Below, piece after piece: positions 1-8,745 of a stretch of DNA of 52,500 nucleotides. Each line of letters opens with the position of its first letter. Position 1 is the stretch's first letter. This DNA comes from Streptomyces candidus (GTDB lineage Bacteria > Actinomycetota > Actinomycetes > Streptomycetales > Streptomycetaceae), in NCBI RefSeq assembly GCF_014207445.1, contig NZ_JACHEM010000022.1:1-52500 (forward strand), in the 5' to 3' direction. A program made the translations under genes and the position numbers. A model generated the notes under the pieces. The model worked only from the letters and a program-made list of their open reading frames with translations, was not told the origin of the DNA and did not search any database.

Positions 1-668
1 CGTTCCTCCAGGCCGAGCCGGAAGGCGGCGGTGTCCCCGTAGCCGCCGTCGGCGATGACCTGGGGCACATCGATGCCCCAGGACCGCGTCTCGTCGATCA
101 TGTCGAGGGCCAGCTGCCACTTCTCGACATGCCCCACCTGGGCAGGGATGGCGCACTTGTCACGGCGGGCCACTTTGGCCGGATCGGCCTTGGGCGAGGC
201 GGGGTCCCAGCTTCCGGGCAGGAACAGACGCCAGTTCACCGCCGCCGAGGCGCCGTGGGAAGCCAGGTGCAGCGAGACTCTGGCCTGGCAGTTGGTGACC
301 TTGCCCGCGGTGCCGGTGTACTGCCTGCTCACGCACGCCGACGCGTCCCCGTCCTTGAGGAACCCGGTGTCATCGATAACCAGCGCGGTGGGCTTGATGA
401 CCGGCTGCATGCGCCAGGCCAGCCGGGCCCGCACATGCGCCGCGTCCCACGGGCTGGAGGTGACGAAGTGGGCCAGCGCCTGCCGGTTCCCGTCCTCGCC
501 CAGGCGGGCGGCCATCGGCTCCACCGACTTGCGCCCCCCGTCCAGCAGCAGGCCCCGCAGATAGACCCCGCCCCACCGCCGCTGATCCGCCCGCGCGAAC
601 GGCTCGAACATCTCCGCCGCGAAGTCCTCCAAGTCACACCGGACCGCAGCCAACTCCTCACTCAGCAC
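1..668 (-). CDS. IS701-family transposase, N-terminal part
   Basis: This is a DDE transposase that moves the surrounding insertion sequence. The visible part is about 222 residues. It starts at a GTG just after an in-frame stop (TGA at 677-675), reading VLSEELAAVRCDLEDF. The typical N-terminal motif DQRRWGGVYLRGLLLDGGRKS is followed by VIDDTGFLKDG (first catalytic Asp) and VIADGGYGD (second catalytic Asp). The third acidic residue lies beyond the window. Reading the other two frames on this strand gives only arginine-rich shadow sequences. No accessory gene is seen in the element. Confidence 0.85.
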   Translation of the reverse strand, partial: MLSEELAAVRCDLEDFAAEMFEPFARADQRRWGGVYLRGLLLDGGRKSVEPMAARLGEDGNRQALAHFVTSSPWDAAHVRARLAWRMQPVIKPTALVIDDTGFLKDGDASACVSRQYTGTAGKVTNCQARVSLHLASHGASAAVNWRLFLPGSWDPASPKADPAKVARRDKCAIPAQVGHVEKWQLALDMIDETRSWGIDVPQVIADGGYGDTAAFRLGLEE

Positions 669-733
669 ACACGATCAACGACACGACCGATCAAGAAGAC
701 ACGCCACCACAAACGACACATGACCAAGCCCTA
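1..733 (-). mobile_element. IS701-family insertion sequence, truncated by window edge
   Basis: The left edge holds the 5' part of an IS701-type element whose transposase is transcribed leftward. The element ends at about position 733, where CTAG (734-737) abuts the interrupted coding sequence of a regulator. IS701-type elements are known to prefer such YTAR/CTAG 4-bp targets, so CTAG is probably one copy of the target duplication. The other end lies outside the window, so the duplication cannot be confirmed here. Confidence 0.7.
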
Positions 734-853
734 CTAGGAGTCGGCCGGGATGAGGCGTGTCAGCCGGTCGGCGATCCGGCGGCGCAGTATTCGGGAGTCG
801 AGGTCGAGACGGCAGATCGCCTCGATGTCGCGCACGGTCTCGCGCCGGGCCAT
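734..853 (-). pseudogene. LuxR-type regulator, 5' fragment cut by the IS701 element
   Basis: An ATG at 853 opens 39 codons reading MARRETVRDIEAICRLDLDS and then RILRRRIADRLTRLIPADS, ending at a TAG created at the insertion junction (736-734). This N-terminus resembles GAF-containing LuxR-type regulators of Streptomyces, from memory of that family only. The DNA-binding domain would lie on the other side of the IS. It is divergent from the hypothetical gene at 962, which it may once have regulated. It is too short to assign with certainty. Confidence 0.5.
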
Positions 854-961
854 CGGGGAACTCACCCTTGCCACGGTATCCCAGAAATGTGGGAGGGCCG
901 CCCGACCTCCAGGCGCCTACCGTGGGTCCGAGAAACCCCAGGTCACCGGAGGTGCACCGAC

Positions 962-1366
962 ATGTCCCCGTCCATGCTCAACGTCGGACTGGATCCAGCG
1001 CTGGTGGACGACGCGCCCTCGTCACGGGCGGCGTTCCCTGAAATCGACGCCGAGGCGGTCCGGGCCGAAATGGCCGCGGGCCGGGCTCGGCTCGAGGAAC
1101 TCGGCCTCAGTGTCGATGTCTGCCTGCTCGACTACGGCCGCACGGCCGAGGCGGTTTTTCGCGCCGCGTTGACCGCCAAGGACTACGACATCGTGCTGAT
1201 CGGCGCCGGCGTCCGGCTGGACCCGGAGCTGACCCCGCTGTTGGAGGTGCTGGTCAACACCACCCACGAGCTGGCACCCGACGCGAAACTCTGCTTCAAC
1301 GTCAGCCCGACGACGGCTGTCGAAGCCGTCCAGCGGTGGTGGCCCGAACACAAGCCGCTGGTCTAG
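962..1366 (+). CDS. conserved small protein of unknown function
   Basis: The protein has 134 residues and begins MSPSMLNVGLDPALVDD. The ATG at 962 is chosen over the upstream in-frame start because a good ribosome site (GGAGGTG, about 948-954) precedes it. It looks like a compact alpha/beta fold, with hydrophobic strands such as DVCLLDYG and DYDIVLIGAGVRLDPEL and a C-terminal TAVEAVQRWWPEH helix. I recognise it as a family of Streptomyces hypothetical proteins but know no biochemical function. It is followed 53 bp downstream by an SDR oxidoreductase on the same strand, so the two are probably co-transcribed. Confidence 0.75.
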   Translation: MSPSMLNVGLDPALVDDAPSSRAAFPEIDAEAVRAEMAAGRARLEELGLSVDVCLLDYGRTAEAVFRAALTAKDYDIVLIGAGVRLDPELTPLLEVLVNTTHELAPDAKLCFNVSPTTAVEAVQRWWPEHKPLV

Positions 1367-1419
1367 GCGCTCCATAGCACTCAAGAGACGATTCGATGAA
1401 CGGGAGGGGGTCTTCCGCC

Positions 1420-2193
1420 ATGTCGGCAAGAGCACTCGAGGACAAGGTCGCACTGGTCACCGGCGGCAGCCGGGGCATCGGCCGGGCGATCGCGGAGCGG
1501 CTCGCCCAGGACGGCGCCGCCGTCGGCGTCACCTACGCCCGCGACGAGACGGCAGCGAGCGAGACCGTCGAAAACATCCGCAAGAACGGAGGACGGGCCT
1601 TCGCACTCCAGGCGGGGCTGGGCGAGCGCGGCGACGCGGCCCGCCTCTGGGCCGCCTTCGACGCCGCGGGCACGGAGCACGTGCCCGACGGGAAGCTCGA
1701 CATGATCGTCAACAACGTCGGCATCGGGGATTTCGCATCCCTGGAGTCGTTGACCGAGGACGCCTTCGACAAGGTCTTCGCCGTGAACGTGCGTGCACCG
1801 TTCTTCGTCACGCAGCAGGGACTGCCGCGCCTGCGCGACGGGGGCCGGATCATCAACATCTCCAGCTCCGTAGCCCGCCTGGCCACGCCGGGAATGATCG
1901 CCTACGGCGCCACCAAGGGAGCCCTGGACAACTTCAGTCTCGCCCTCGCCAAGGAGCTGGGCCCCCGGGGCATCACGGTCAACTCGGTGGCCCCCGGAAC
2001 CGTCCTCACCGATGCCAGCGCGGCCACTCTGCTGGGCGATCCGCATGCCGAGGCGCAAGCGGCGTCTCTTGCCGCCCTCGGCCGGATCGGGCGGCCGGAA
2101 GACATGGCCGACATCGTGGCCTTCCTCGCCTCCGACGACGCACGCTGGGTAACCGGCCAGGTCATCGACGCAACGGGAGGCACGGCCCTCTGA
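1420..2193 (+). CDS. SDR-family NAD(P)-dependent oxidoreductase
   Basis: This is a classical short-chain dehydrogenase of 257 residues, presumably cytosolic, that reduces or oxidises a carbonyl/alcohol substrate I cannot name. The Rossmann motif TGGSRGIG is near residue 15. A variant NNVG replaces NNAG, the catalytic serine lies in INISSSVARLA, and YGATK supplies the Tyr-Lys pair. The C-terminal VTGQVIDATGG is the usual family signature. The start at 1420 is preferred over the ATG at 1396 because GGGAGG (1402-1407) sits at the right distance. It probably forms an operon with the upstream hypothetical gene. An IS5 fragment begins immediately after its stop. Confidence 0.88.
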   Translation: MSARALEDKVALVTGGSRGIGRAIAERLAQDGAAVGVTYARDETAASETVENIRKNGGRAFALQAGLGERGDAARLWAAFDAAGTEHVPDGKLDMIVNNVGIGDFASLESLTEDAFDKVFAVNVRAPFFVTQQGLPRLRDGGRIINISSSVARLATPGMIAYGATKGALDNFSLALAKELGPRGITVNSVAPGTVLTDASAATLLGDPHAEAQAASLAALGRIGRPEDMADIVAFLASDDARWVTGQVIDATGGTAL

Positions 2194-2355
2194 CGTGCTA
2201 AGGAGAGGAACACCGTCGAGCGGCTGATCAACAAGATGAAGGCCTGGCGTGGCATCGCCATCCGGTACGACAAGTCTCCCGACAGCTACCTCGCCGGCCT
2301 CCACCTACGCGCCTCGATGATCTGGCTCAAGGACCTCACCCGAGCCACCCATTGA
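2194..2355 (+). pseudogene. IS5-family transposase, 3' remnant
   Basis: Fifty-three codons starting directly after the SDR stop encode KERNTVERLINKMKAWRGIA, then IRYDKSPDSYLAGLHLRAS, and end in LTRATH before TGA at 2353-2355. ERxxxxRLINKxKxWRGIA is the C-terminal signature around the catalytic Glu of IS5-type transposases. No start codon, upstream transposase sequence or terminal repeat remains, so this is a dead fragment. Confidence 0.8.
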
Positions 2356-2503
2356 TCGGAACTCAATACGGTCCCTGCCACACGCTCCACGTGGCAGCCC
2401 ATGACATCCGCGGCGAGCACAGCCGTCTCCGCCCCTGCCTACACGCGCGACATCTGCTTTACCCGGAAGACGACAACACACTTCACCAGTCAGACGACAC
2501 TTA

Positions 2504-3390
2504 CTGATCGTTTCAGAATGAGGTTCGGAGTCGTCTCAAGCAGATAATGCTGCAGGCGAGTTGGAGTAGTCCGAGATGGAGGTCGGCTCGTATCTCGTAG
2601 CGGATGCGCAGTCGTTTGAACTGGTGGAGCCAGGCGAAGGTCCGCTCGACAACCCAGCGTGTTTTGCCCAGGCCGGAGCCGTGCGGGGTGCCGCGGCGGG
2701 CGATCTTGGGTGTGATCCCGCGCGTGCGGACCAGACGCCGGTACTTGTCGTAGTCGTAGCCGCGGTCGGCGAACAGCCGCCGGGGCCGGTGGCGTGGCCG
2801 GCCCCGCAGTCCACGGATGCGGGGTATGGCGTCCAGCAGCGGCATGAGCTGCGTGACGTCATGACGGTTTCCGCCGGTCAGGGAGACGGCGAGCGGAGTC
2901 CCGTGCCGGTCGACGATCAGGTGGTGCTTGCTGCCGGGCCGGGCCCGGTCGACCGGCGAAGGTCCGGTGTGAGCCCCCTTTTGAGGGCCCTGACGTGCGA
3001 GCCGTCGATCGAGGCGTCGTCCATCTCCAGCAGGCCCTCCTTACGCAGTTCCGCCAGGAGAACCCCATGCAGGCGGGGCCACACTCCGGCCTCGGTCCAG
3101 TCCCGCAGACGCCGCCAGGCCGTCACCCCGCTGCAGCCCACCAGCTCCGCGGGAACGTCCCGCCAGCCCACACCCTTGCGCAGCACGTACACGATGCCCC
3201 GCAAGGCAGCACGGTCACCCACCGGCAACCGCCCCGGATACCGATGCCGCCGCGCCGGCCGAGTCGGCAGCAGCGGGGCTATACGTTCCCACAGGTCATC
3301 AGGCACAAGATCAGCAGACACCCGCCAGATCCTGCCGACCCAACACCCAACTGCCAAGCCACCACACCGATCTCTTTCTGAAACGATCAT
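2504..3390. mobile_element. complete IS5-family element (IS427-like), 887 bp
   Basis: The ends are inverted repeats: TGATCGTTTCAGAA starts at 2505 and its complement ends at 3389, with only the outermost base differing. TTA flanks both sides (2501-2503 and 3391-3393), consistent with the TNA targets of IS5/IS427 elements. It contains one transposase in two overlapping frames. Confidence 0.82.
2513..3321 (-). CDS. IS5-family transposase made by frameshift
   Basis: The upstream half (start GTG at 3321, VSADLVPDDLWERIAPLLP) ends out of frame. The downstream half carries ADRGYDYDKYRRLVRTRG and RWVVERTFAWLHQFKRLRI, the latter with the catalytic Glu region. The frames join at AAAAGGGGG on the coding strand (2974-2982), where a -1 shift after LKRG gives AHTGPSPVDRARPGSK. 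IS5/IS427-type transposases often use programmed frameshifting at such runs, so this may be functional. A real deletion in the homopolymer is the alternative. An upstream ATG at 3390 lies inside the terminal repeat and is unlikely. Confidence 0.8.
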
Positions 3391-3393
3391 TTA

Positions 3394-3483
3394 GGGCTTG
3401 CAGATGAATAAGATGCGCGTTCCTGCTCTTGACATCACAGCTCATGCAGGGTGTTCGACGGCAAGTTGATTCTCTGCAAGCCC
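3394..3483. mobile_element. MITE-like 90-bp element with TTA flanks
   Basis: A perfect 11-bp inverted repeat, GGGCTTGCAGA (3394-3404) and TCTGCAAGCCC (3473-3483), encloses 68 bp without coding potential. TTA lies on both sides (3391-3393, 3484-3486). The left TTA is shared with the adjacent IS5 element. Size, ends and target match a non-autonomous IS5-type derivative. No matching autonomous parent is in this window. Confidence 0.6.
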
Positions 3484-3564
3484 TTAATGGATCCGACCGC
3501 CGATTCCACACAGTTCCGCTCGCTGAGCTTCCCGGCATGCCCAGTCCAGGCCAGGATGATCCGC

Positions 3565-4245
3565 ATGTCGGATACGAGTACCACACCCGAGCGGCCCGTG
3601 AACGCAGCCGTTGCAGGCCCCGCCCGCAGAAGGTGGATGACCCGGCGACAGGTGACATGGGCCGTCGTCGCCGCGGTGGTAACGGCCGTGCTACTGGCGG
3701 GCAAGGTGTGGTTCGGCTTCCAGCCGCTGGCGACGGGTGGCAGCCGGCCCTACGCGACCTCGTCGACCGACGCCTGGGAAGTGAACTCATTCCTCCTCGA
3801 TGACCGGGCTCTCTTGATCAAGAACGAGTACGGTGCCACGCTCACGCTCCGCCAACAGATCCACAACACCAGCTCGCGGAGCATCAGGATCATCGACCCC
3901 GGACCGGCGCTGGCCGACTGGCGCCGGAGCCATGCGCCGTGCCTCTGACAGCCGGTGCGGGCGCACTTCACATCCGTGGAAAAGGGTGCCCCCGCTCGTA
4001 AAATGCCTTTCACACTGAAACCGGGGGAATCGTTCATGCTCGAATTGCTCGGTCGAGTTGGCAAACCCGGTTGTGATGACCCGAAAACCGCTTACGCCGG
4101 CACCAAGATCGACATACCCATGCGCTTCAGCTTCCTCGGTATCGCACGCACCTAGAGCATCCCGCTCGGAATCACGATCTGGGAATCCGACGACCCCAAG
4201 CGCGGCCTCCGTCCAGACATCAGGAAACTCAAAGCGGACTCCTGA
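3565..4245 (+). pseudogene. membrane-anchored protein gene with two in-frame stops
   Basis: From ATG 3565 the frame reads MSDTSTTPERPVNAAVAG, then one transmembrane segment (about residues 32-50, WAVVAAVVTAVLLAGKVWF), then an extracytoplasmic region containing TLRQQIHNTSSRSIRIID. It is broken by TGA at 3946-3948. The same frame resumes with QPVRAHFTSVEKGAPARKMPF and LKPGESFMLELLGRV, is broken again by TAG at 4153-4155, and resumes with SIPLGITIWESDDPKRGLRP to TGA at 4243-4245. Without the two stops it would be a coherent single-pass protein of about 226 residues. The family is unknown to me. It lies between IS elements, in keeping with decay. Confidence 0.65.
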
Positions 4246-4423
4246 GCTCGAAGCGTGGCCCCTGCCGCCTGCTGTTCCGATCGCCGCACCTCGCCACGGT
4301 AGCTGAGGCCGTGCCACGGGTTGATCATCCAGCCGCCACTGACATTGGACAAAGCGGCCGGCGTGGTGGCAGGCGATGGACTACGGAGCGCCAGTGGTGC
4401 TGTGCTTCTCGTTGCGTCCCTTA

Positions 4424-5274
4424 GAGGTTGTCTCATTTGGTGAGCCTGCGGTAGCAGATGAGGGTGCAAGCGATGCTGGTGAAGGCCAGGAAGTGGTCGG
4501 GTTTTCGTTCGTAGCGGCGATGGAGGCGCCGACATCCGCCGAGCCAGGCCATGGTGCGCTCGATGGTCCAGCGGTGGCGGCCCAGGCGCTTGGAGGACTC
4601 GATGCCTTTGCGGGCGATGCGGTGGGTGATGCCGCGGGATCTGAGCCATCGACGCAGATGAAGGTTGTCGTAGGCCTTGTCGGCGTGGAGCTTGGCCGGC
4701 CGCCCGCGGCGGGGTCCGCGGCGGGAGCGGATGGACGGGATGCCCCGCACCATGGGCTCCAGGGCCTGGCTGTCGTGCAGGTTCGCACCCGAGATGCCGA
4801 TCGATATGGGCAGACCGGAGCGTTCGGTGATCAAGCGGATTTTCGACCCCAACTTTCCCCGGTCCACAGGATCCGGACCTGTCAGGTCCCCCCTTTCAGA
4901 GCCCGCATGTTCACCGAGTCGATCGCACACCGCGACCAGTCCAGCTCCCCGCAAGCGCCAAGCTCGTCCAGCACCAGGCGGTGCAGCTTCGCCCACACCC
5001 GGGCCTTGCTCCAGTCAGCGAACCGCCGGTGCGCGGTCGGCCCCGACGGCCCGAAGGACGGCGGCAGCTGCCGCCACGTACACCCTGACGTGGCCGCGAA
5101 GATGATCGCCGCCAACACCTCCCGGTCCCCGTACCGCCGACGGCCACCACCCTGCGGCCGCGACGGAGCGGGCGGCACCACCCGCTCGAACAACACCCAC
5201 AACTCATCCGGCACCAGCCGCTCCACGATCCCCACAACAGCAGATTACCGAGTCCATCCAAATGAGACGACCTC
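4424..5274. mobile_element. second complete IS5-family element, 851 bp
   Basis: The terminal inverted repeats are GAGGTTGTCTCATTTGG (from 4424) and CCAAATGAGACGACCTC (to 5274), differing at one position. TTA is duplicated at 4421-4423 and 5275-5277. The ends and the transposase differ from those of the element at 2504-3390, so these are two unrelated insertions that share a target preference. Confidence 0.85.
4433..5235 (-). CDS. IS5-family transposase made by frameshift
   Basis: The first half starts at GTG 5235 (MGIVERLVPDELWVLFERVV) and ends MRALKGGT*. The second half contains DLTGPDPVDRGKLGSKIRLI, HADKAYDNLHLRRWLRSRG (catalytic Asp region) and HRWTIERTMAWLGGCRRLHR (catalytic Glu region), ending CYRRLTK. 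The halves join by a -1 shift on AAAGGGGGG, read on the coding strand just after MRALK. This matches the programmed-frameshift layout of IS5 transposases. Full length after the shift would be about 267 residues, normal for the family. Confidence 0.82.
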
Positions 5275-5392
5275 TTAAGGGGAATTGCCAAATTACCCCT
5301 GCCGGGCACGGTCAGGGCGCTGCAAAGGGGAGGACGGTGGAGGCAGTGGCCACCCCCGGCGCCGCCCGGCCGGAAAGGGGGTTTTGGAATGC

Positions 5393-5578
5393 ATGTCTGC
5401 CCTCAAAGGTGTGCGCCTGCGTCGCAGGCACCGCACCACGACCCCGGACCCGGCCGCGGCGAAGGCACCGGACCTGATCGGGCGCGACTTCACCCCTGCC
5501 GAGCCGAACACGAAGTACGTCGGTGACATCACCTATCTTCCCTTGGAGACAGGGAAGTTCCTCTACCTGACCACAGTC
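5393..5578 (+). pseudogene. IS3-family OrfB transposase fragment
   Basis: The frame MSALKGVRLRRRHRTTTPDP then LIGRDFTPAEPNTKYVGDITYLPLETG and KFLYLTTV covers the start of the rve integrase core of an IS3 OrfB, where GDITYLP holds the first catalytic Asp. Homology stops at about 5578, just before the expected DLYSRR segment, and the rest of the transposase is absent. It is a dead remnant beside the second IS5 element. Confidence 0.75.
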
Positions 5579-5683
5579 CACCAGGGCCGTTCGCCACATT
5601 CAGCCCGCCGACGTCGCCGCCTCCTCCTCACGAACAGCAGCCCAAGCTCACATGCTGGTTCTCTGCGAGCCCCGAGCACACGA

Positions 5684-5718
5684 GCAGCCCCCGAGGGCCC
5701 GGTGCCTTCGGGGGCTGC
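5684..5718 (-). terminator. hairpin terminator of the protease gene
   Basis: GCAGCCCCCGA (5684-5694) and TCGGGGGCTGC (5708-5718) form a perfect 11-bp stem with a 13-nt loop, 17 bp beyond the protease stop. Confidence 0.75.
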
Positions 5719-5734
5719 GCACATCGGCCGACGT

Positions 5735-8530
5735 CTAGCGTGCCGAGTAGCCGAAGGCCACGCCGTTGGCCGGGAGACCTCCGGAGCCGGGCCTGTACGT
5801 GGTGGTGGGAGCAACCGTGCCACCCTGGGTCACGTTGGACATCGGCAGCGCGTAGAGCGCACCGGTCGCCAGCGGCCCGGAGGGCATGCCCACATACAGC
5901 TTCGTCGCCGTGAAGTGGATGCTTCTGCCCATGTACTGGTTGGCGCCAGGAGGGCCGGGGACGCCGTCGCCGTCCCCGGCCTCGATCCAGCGGTCGTTCG
6001 GACCGGCCGAACCGGCCAGCGAGAATGTGTGGACCGCACCCGTGTTGGCTACGGTGCCGACGTCCTCACCGGGCGTCCCCACAGCGAGCCGCATAGACGC
6101 CACGGTACTCACCGAAGCCGGAGCGGTGTTGACGGCGGAGAGGTACTCGCCCATGCGGTCACCGGCCTCGGAGGTGCCGGACACATCGTCCTCCGCCGTG
6201 CCCTGCTTGAGCTCGCGCAGGTAGCTCCAGGTGCCGTCGGGCTTGATGCGGATCTGCACCACGCGGCCCGCGTTGGCGCGGTCCACGGTGCCGACCGTCA
6301 CGCTCTCACCGGGCGAACCGATCGCCAGGATCGACTCCGTGGCGGCTGCGGCGCCGCTGGCCCGGAACGGGGCCATGGCCACCGCGTACCCGAACTGGTC
6401 GCCCGCCTCCGCGCCGCCGGAGATGGCGGCGTTGTTCTGGTCGAGCCCGGCCAGCGGCAGGGGGTGACCGGTGGAGTCGAAACGGTTGGCGTCGAAGATG
6501 ACGACGCCGCCGGCCTTCGCCGTGCTGCCCAGGGCCTCGTTGGGGGAACCGATGGCGATGTAGTTCTGGTCGGCGGCCACGGACCAGCCGAACAGGTCCC
6601 CTGTCTCGGGGTCGCCCGGGACACCGGCCGTCGACTGGCTGACCGCCACGCTGGTGGTGCCGTGCACGTAGAAGGAGGAACCCGCCTGCGCGATGTCGCC
6701 GAGGGATTCCCCGGGCAGACCGATAACCAGGTACGGTCGGCCGGCGTCGTTCACCGCAGCCGCGATCCTGTGGCCCATCCGGTCGCCCGTTTCGGATGCC
6801 GAGCCGGCGATCGCACCCGTGCCGGCGCCCTGCTCGAGGTGCGTGGCCTTCAGAGTGCCGGTGCCCAGACCACCGGCCGCGCCGTACAGGATGTCGACGA
6901 AGCCCGCGTCGACGGCGGTGCCGACGGTCTCGCTCGGAGTTCCCGCCACCAGGTCGGTGAAGCCGTCCTTGTTCCAGTCGATGGTGGCCAAGGTCTCGCC
7001 GAAGTAGTCGTCCGCCTCGGAGCCGCCCGGCACCCAGTCCAGGTCCTGGCTGATCTCCGCGGTGCCCTTGCCGCCGCCGTACACGACGCGGACCAGGCCG
7101 GCCTTCGCGTCCGTGCCGACAGTGGCCTGGGGGTCGGAGATCGCGACGTCCTCAGCGCCATCACCGTTGAAGTCGGTCATCCCGGCAGGCTTCGGGGTGG
7201 TGCCCCCGCCGCCGAGAGCGGTACCGAGGTCGAGCCGCGGAGTGGTGGCACCGGTGTAGATGATGCCCCGGCCGCTGCTCTTCAGCAGGGTCGTCAGGTC
7301 GGCGATGTTCCTGGTGGGAAAGGCCTGCTTGAGCACGGCGTACGCGCCGGCCACATGCGGTGTGGCCATCGAGGTGCCGTTCTTGGAGGCGTAGGTGCCG
7401 CCGGGTACGGCGGAGACGATGCCCGTACCGGGGGCGAACAGGTCGAGCAGCGGACCCCGGTTGGTGAAAGCGGACAGTTGATCGTCGTCGGTGGTCGAGC
7501 CGACCGTGACAGCGGAGGAGATGCAGCCGGGCATGCTCACCGCGTCGGTGTGACCGTTGTTGCCGGCGGCGATCACGGTGGCCACGCCTGCGGTCAGCAG
7601 GCTGTCCACGACCGGCTTGCGCAGGTCACTGTCGCAGGCGGTGGTGTAACGGCCGTTGCCGAGGCTCAGGTTGGCGGCGACGATCGGCACACCGGTCCTC
7701 TTGAGCTTCAGCACGTGCTCGAGACCCTTGAGCTGTGCGCTCTGGTAGCTGCCCACGCAGGGGGCGGCGCCACCGCAGAACTCCTCGGTGGTGAACTGGC
7801 TGAAGACCTGGATGGCGACGATGTTGGCGCCGGGCGCCACACCGTGCTTGGGAGCGCCCGTGATGCCGGTGCCGTTGCCTGCGGCGATGCCGGCCACGTG
7901 GGTGCCGTGGTCGCAGGCGGTCATGGTCGCGCAGGCGCCGGCCGCGGTGTTGGCAGCGCCGGTGCCCTCCTGTGTGTCGGCGCCGTCCGGACACAGGCTG
8001 ACAATGCCGCCCTCGGTATCGCTCGGCGAGAAGCATGCCTCGGCCACGACCCGGTTCTTCAGGAACGGGTGGCCGGTCTCGACGCCCGTGTCCAGGACGG
8101 CGATCGTCTGTCCCGTACCGGTCTTGCCGGCCGCGACGGCGTCGTCACCGCCGATCAGCGGGATGCTCTGGTCCAGGGTCGGCGGCTCCACCTTGTCCTC
8201 GGTGACGCTGACCACGGCCGGCTTCGCGGCGAGTCGGTCGAGGCCGGCCCGGTCCACCTTGAGGGTGACCACCGGCACGGTCTCGAATTCCTGCTTCTTC
8301 TCGCCGGCGGTCGCCGCGTCGGCGACGTCCGCGAGAGTGTCCGTGACGACGTTGACGCGGACCTTGCCGTCGCCCGCGGTCCGGTCGTAGAGCGGCGGGT
8401 CGACCGGGTCAGCCGCGGCTTCGGCGGCTGTCGCGGTGCTCGTCGGTGTGACGGCATGGGCCGGTATGGCGGCGCCGAGGGCCATGGCCGTCATCGTGGT
8501 GACGACCGTCGCCCAGATCGTTCTCTTCAT
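5735..8530 (-). CDS. secreted S8 (subtilisin-like) serine protease with FG-GAP repeats
   Basis: This is an exported serine endopeptidase of 931 residues. A signal peptide (MKRTIWATVVTTMTAMALGA, cleavage after AHA) and a propeptide region precede the catalytic domain. The triad is Asp147 (IAVLDTG), His208 (DHGTHVAG) and Ser387 (NGTSMATPHVAG), with oxyanion Asn324 (AAGNNG). From about residue 440, integrin-alpha-like FG-GAP repeats follow (DFNGDGAEDVAISDPQ, WNKDGFTDLVAGTPSE, YLVIGLPGESLG), with DxNxDG-type calcium-binding loops; these often form a beta-propeller for surface or ligand binding. The start at 8530 is preferred over upstream starts because the signal peptide begins there and GAGG precedes it. 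It has its own terminator. Confidence 0.92.
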   Translation of the reverse strand: MKRTIWATVVTTMTAMALGAAIPAHAVTPTSTATAAEAAADPVDPPLYDRTAGDGKVRVNVVTDTLADVADAATAGEKKQEFETVPVVTLKVDRAGLDRLAAKPAVVSVTEDKVEPPTLDQSIPLIGGDDAVAAGKTGTGQTIAVLDTGVETGHPFLKNRVVAEACFSPSDTEGGIVSLCPDGADTQEGTGAANTAAGACATMTACDHGTHVAGIAAGNGTGITGAPKHGVAPGANIVAIQVFSQFTTEEFCGGAAPCVGSYQSAQLKGLEHVLKLKRTGVPIVAANLSLGNGRYTTACDSDLRKPVVDSLLTAGVATVIAAGNNGHTDAVSMPGCISSAVTVGSTTDDDQLSAFTNRGPLLDLFAPGTGIVSAVPGGTYASKNGTSMATPHVAGAYAVLKQAFPTRNIADLTTLLKSSGRGIIYTGATTPRLDLGTALGGGGTTPKPAGMTDFNGDGAEDVAISDPQATVGTDAKAGLVRVVYGGGKGTAEISQDLDWVPGGSEADDYFGETLATIDWNKDGFTDLVAGTPSETVGTAVDAGFVDILYGAAGGLGTGTLKATHLEQGAGTGAIAGSASETGDRMGHRIAAAVNDAGRPYLVIGLPGESLGDIAQAGSSFYVHGTTSVAVSQSTAGVPGDPETGDLFGWSVAADQNYIAIGSPNEALGSTAKAGGVVIFDANRFDSTGHPLPLAGLDQNNAAISGGAEAGDQFGYAVAMAPFRASGAAAATESILAIGSPGESVTVGTVDRANAGRVVQIRIKPDGTWSYLRELKQGTAEDDVSGTSEAGDRMGEYLSAVNTAPASVSTVASMRLAVGTPGEDVGTVANTGAVHTFSLAGSAGPNDRWIEAGDGDGVPGPPGANQYMGRSIHFTATKLYVGMPSGPLATGALYALPMSNVTQGGTVAPTTTYRPGSGGLPANGVAFGYSAR

Positions 8531-8635
8531 GTTGCCTCGGTGAGCCGGGGGGCGCGTCATGACTGGGCCCGTGGGGAAGCAGACATGCCACAGCCCGGAG
8601 AGATGTGGGGAGCGAAGTGCTGAAGGGTCCAGGAG

Positions 8636-8678
8636 GAACGGGCCGGGCGGCGTGAGCTTTTCGCCGCCCGGCCCGTTC
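8636..8678 (-). terminator. strong hairpin terminator of the phospholipase gene
   Basis: GAACGGGCCGGGCGGCG (8636-8652) pairs perfectly with 8662-8678: a 17-bp stem with a 9-nt loop, 68 bp after the phospholipase stop. It should insulate that gene from the protease gene further on. Confidence 0.85.
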
Positions 8679-8745
8679 GGGCCCAAGGGGCCCGCTCCGT
8701 CAGGAGGTTGTGCTGTGTGTCGTCAGAAGGTGTGCCGAGCCGTGA

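Noticed and set aside
3946..4155. Stop-codon recoding (selenocysteine or other) in the membrane gene
   Set aside because: The two stops differ (TGA and TAG) and no supporting recoding element or relevant cofactor context was seen; mutation is simpler.
5285..8623. A 1,112-codon plus-strand open frame
   Set aside because: It is mostly the antisense of the subtilisin gene; only the first 100 codons overlap a real IS3 fragment. It has no domain, and high GC keeps antisense frames open.
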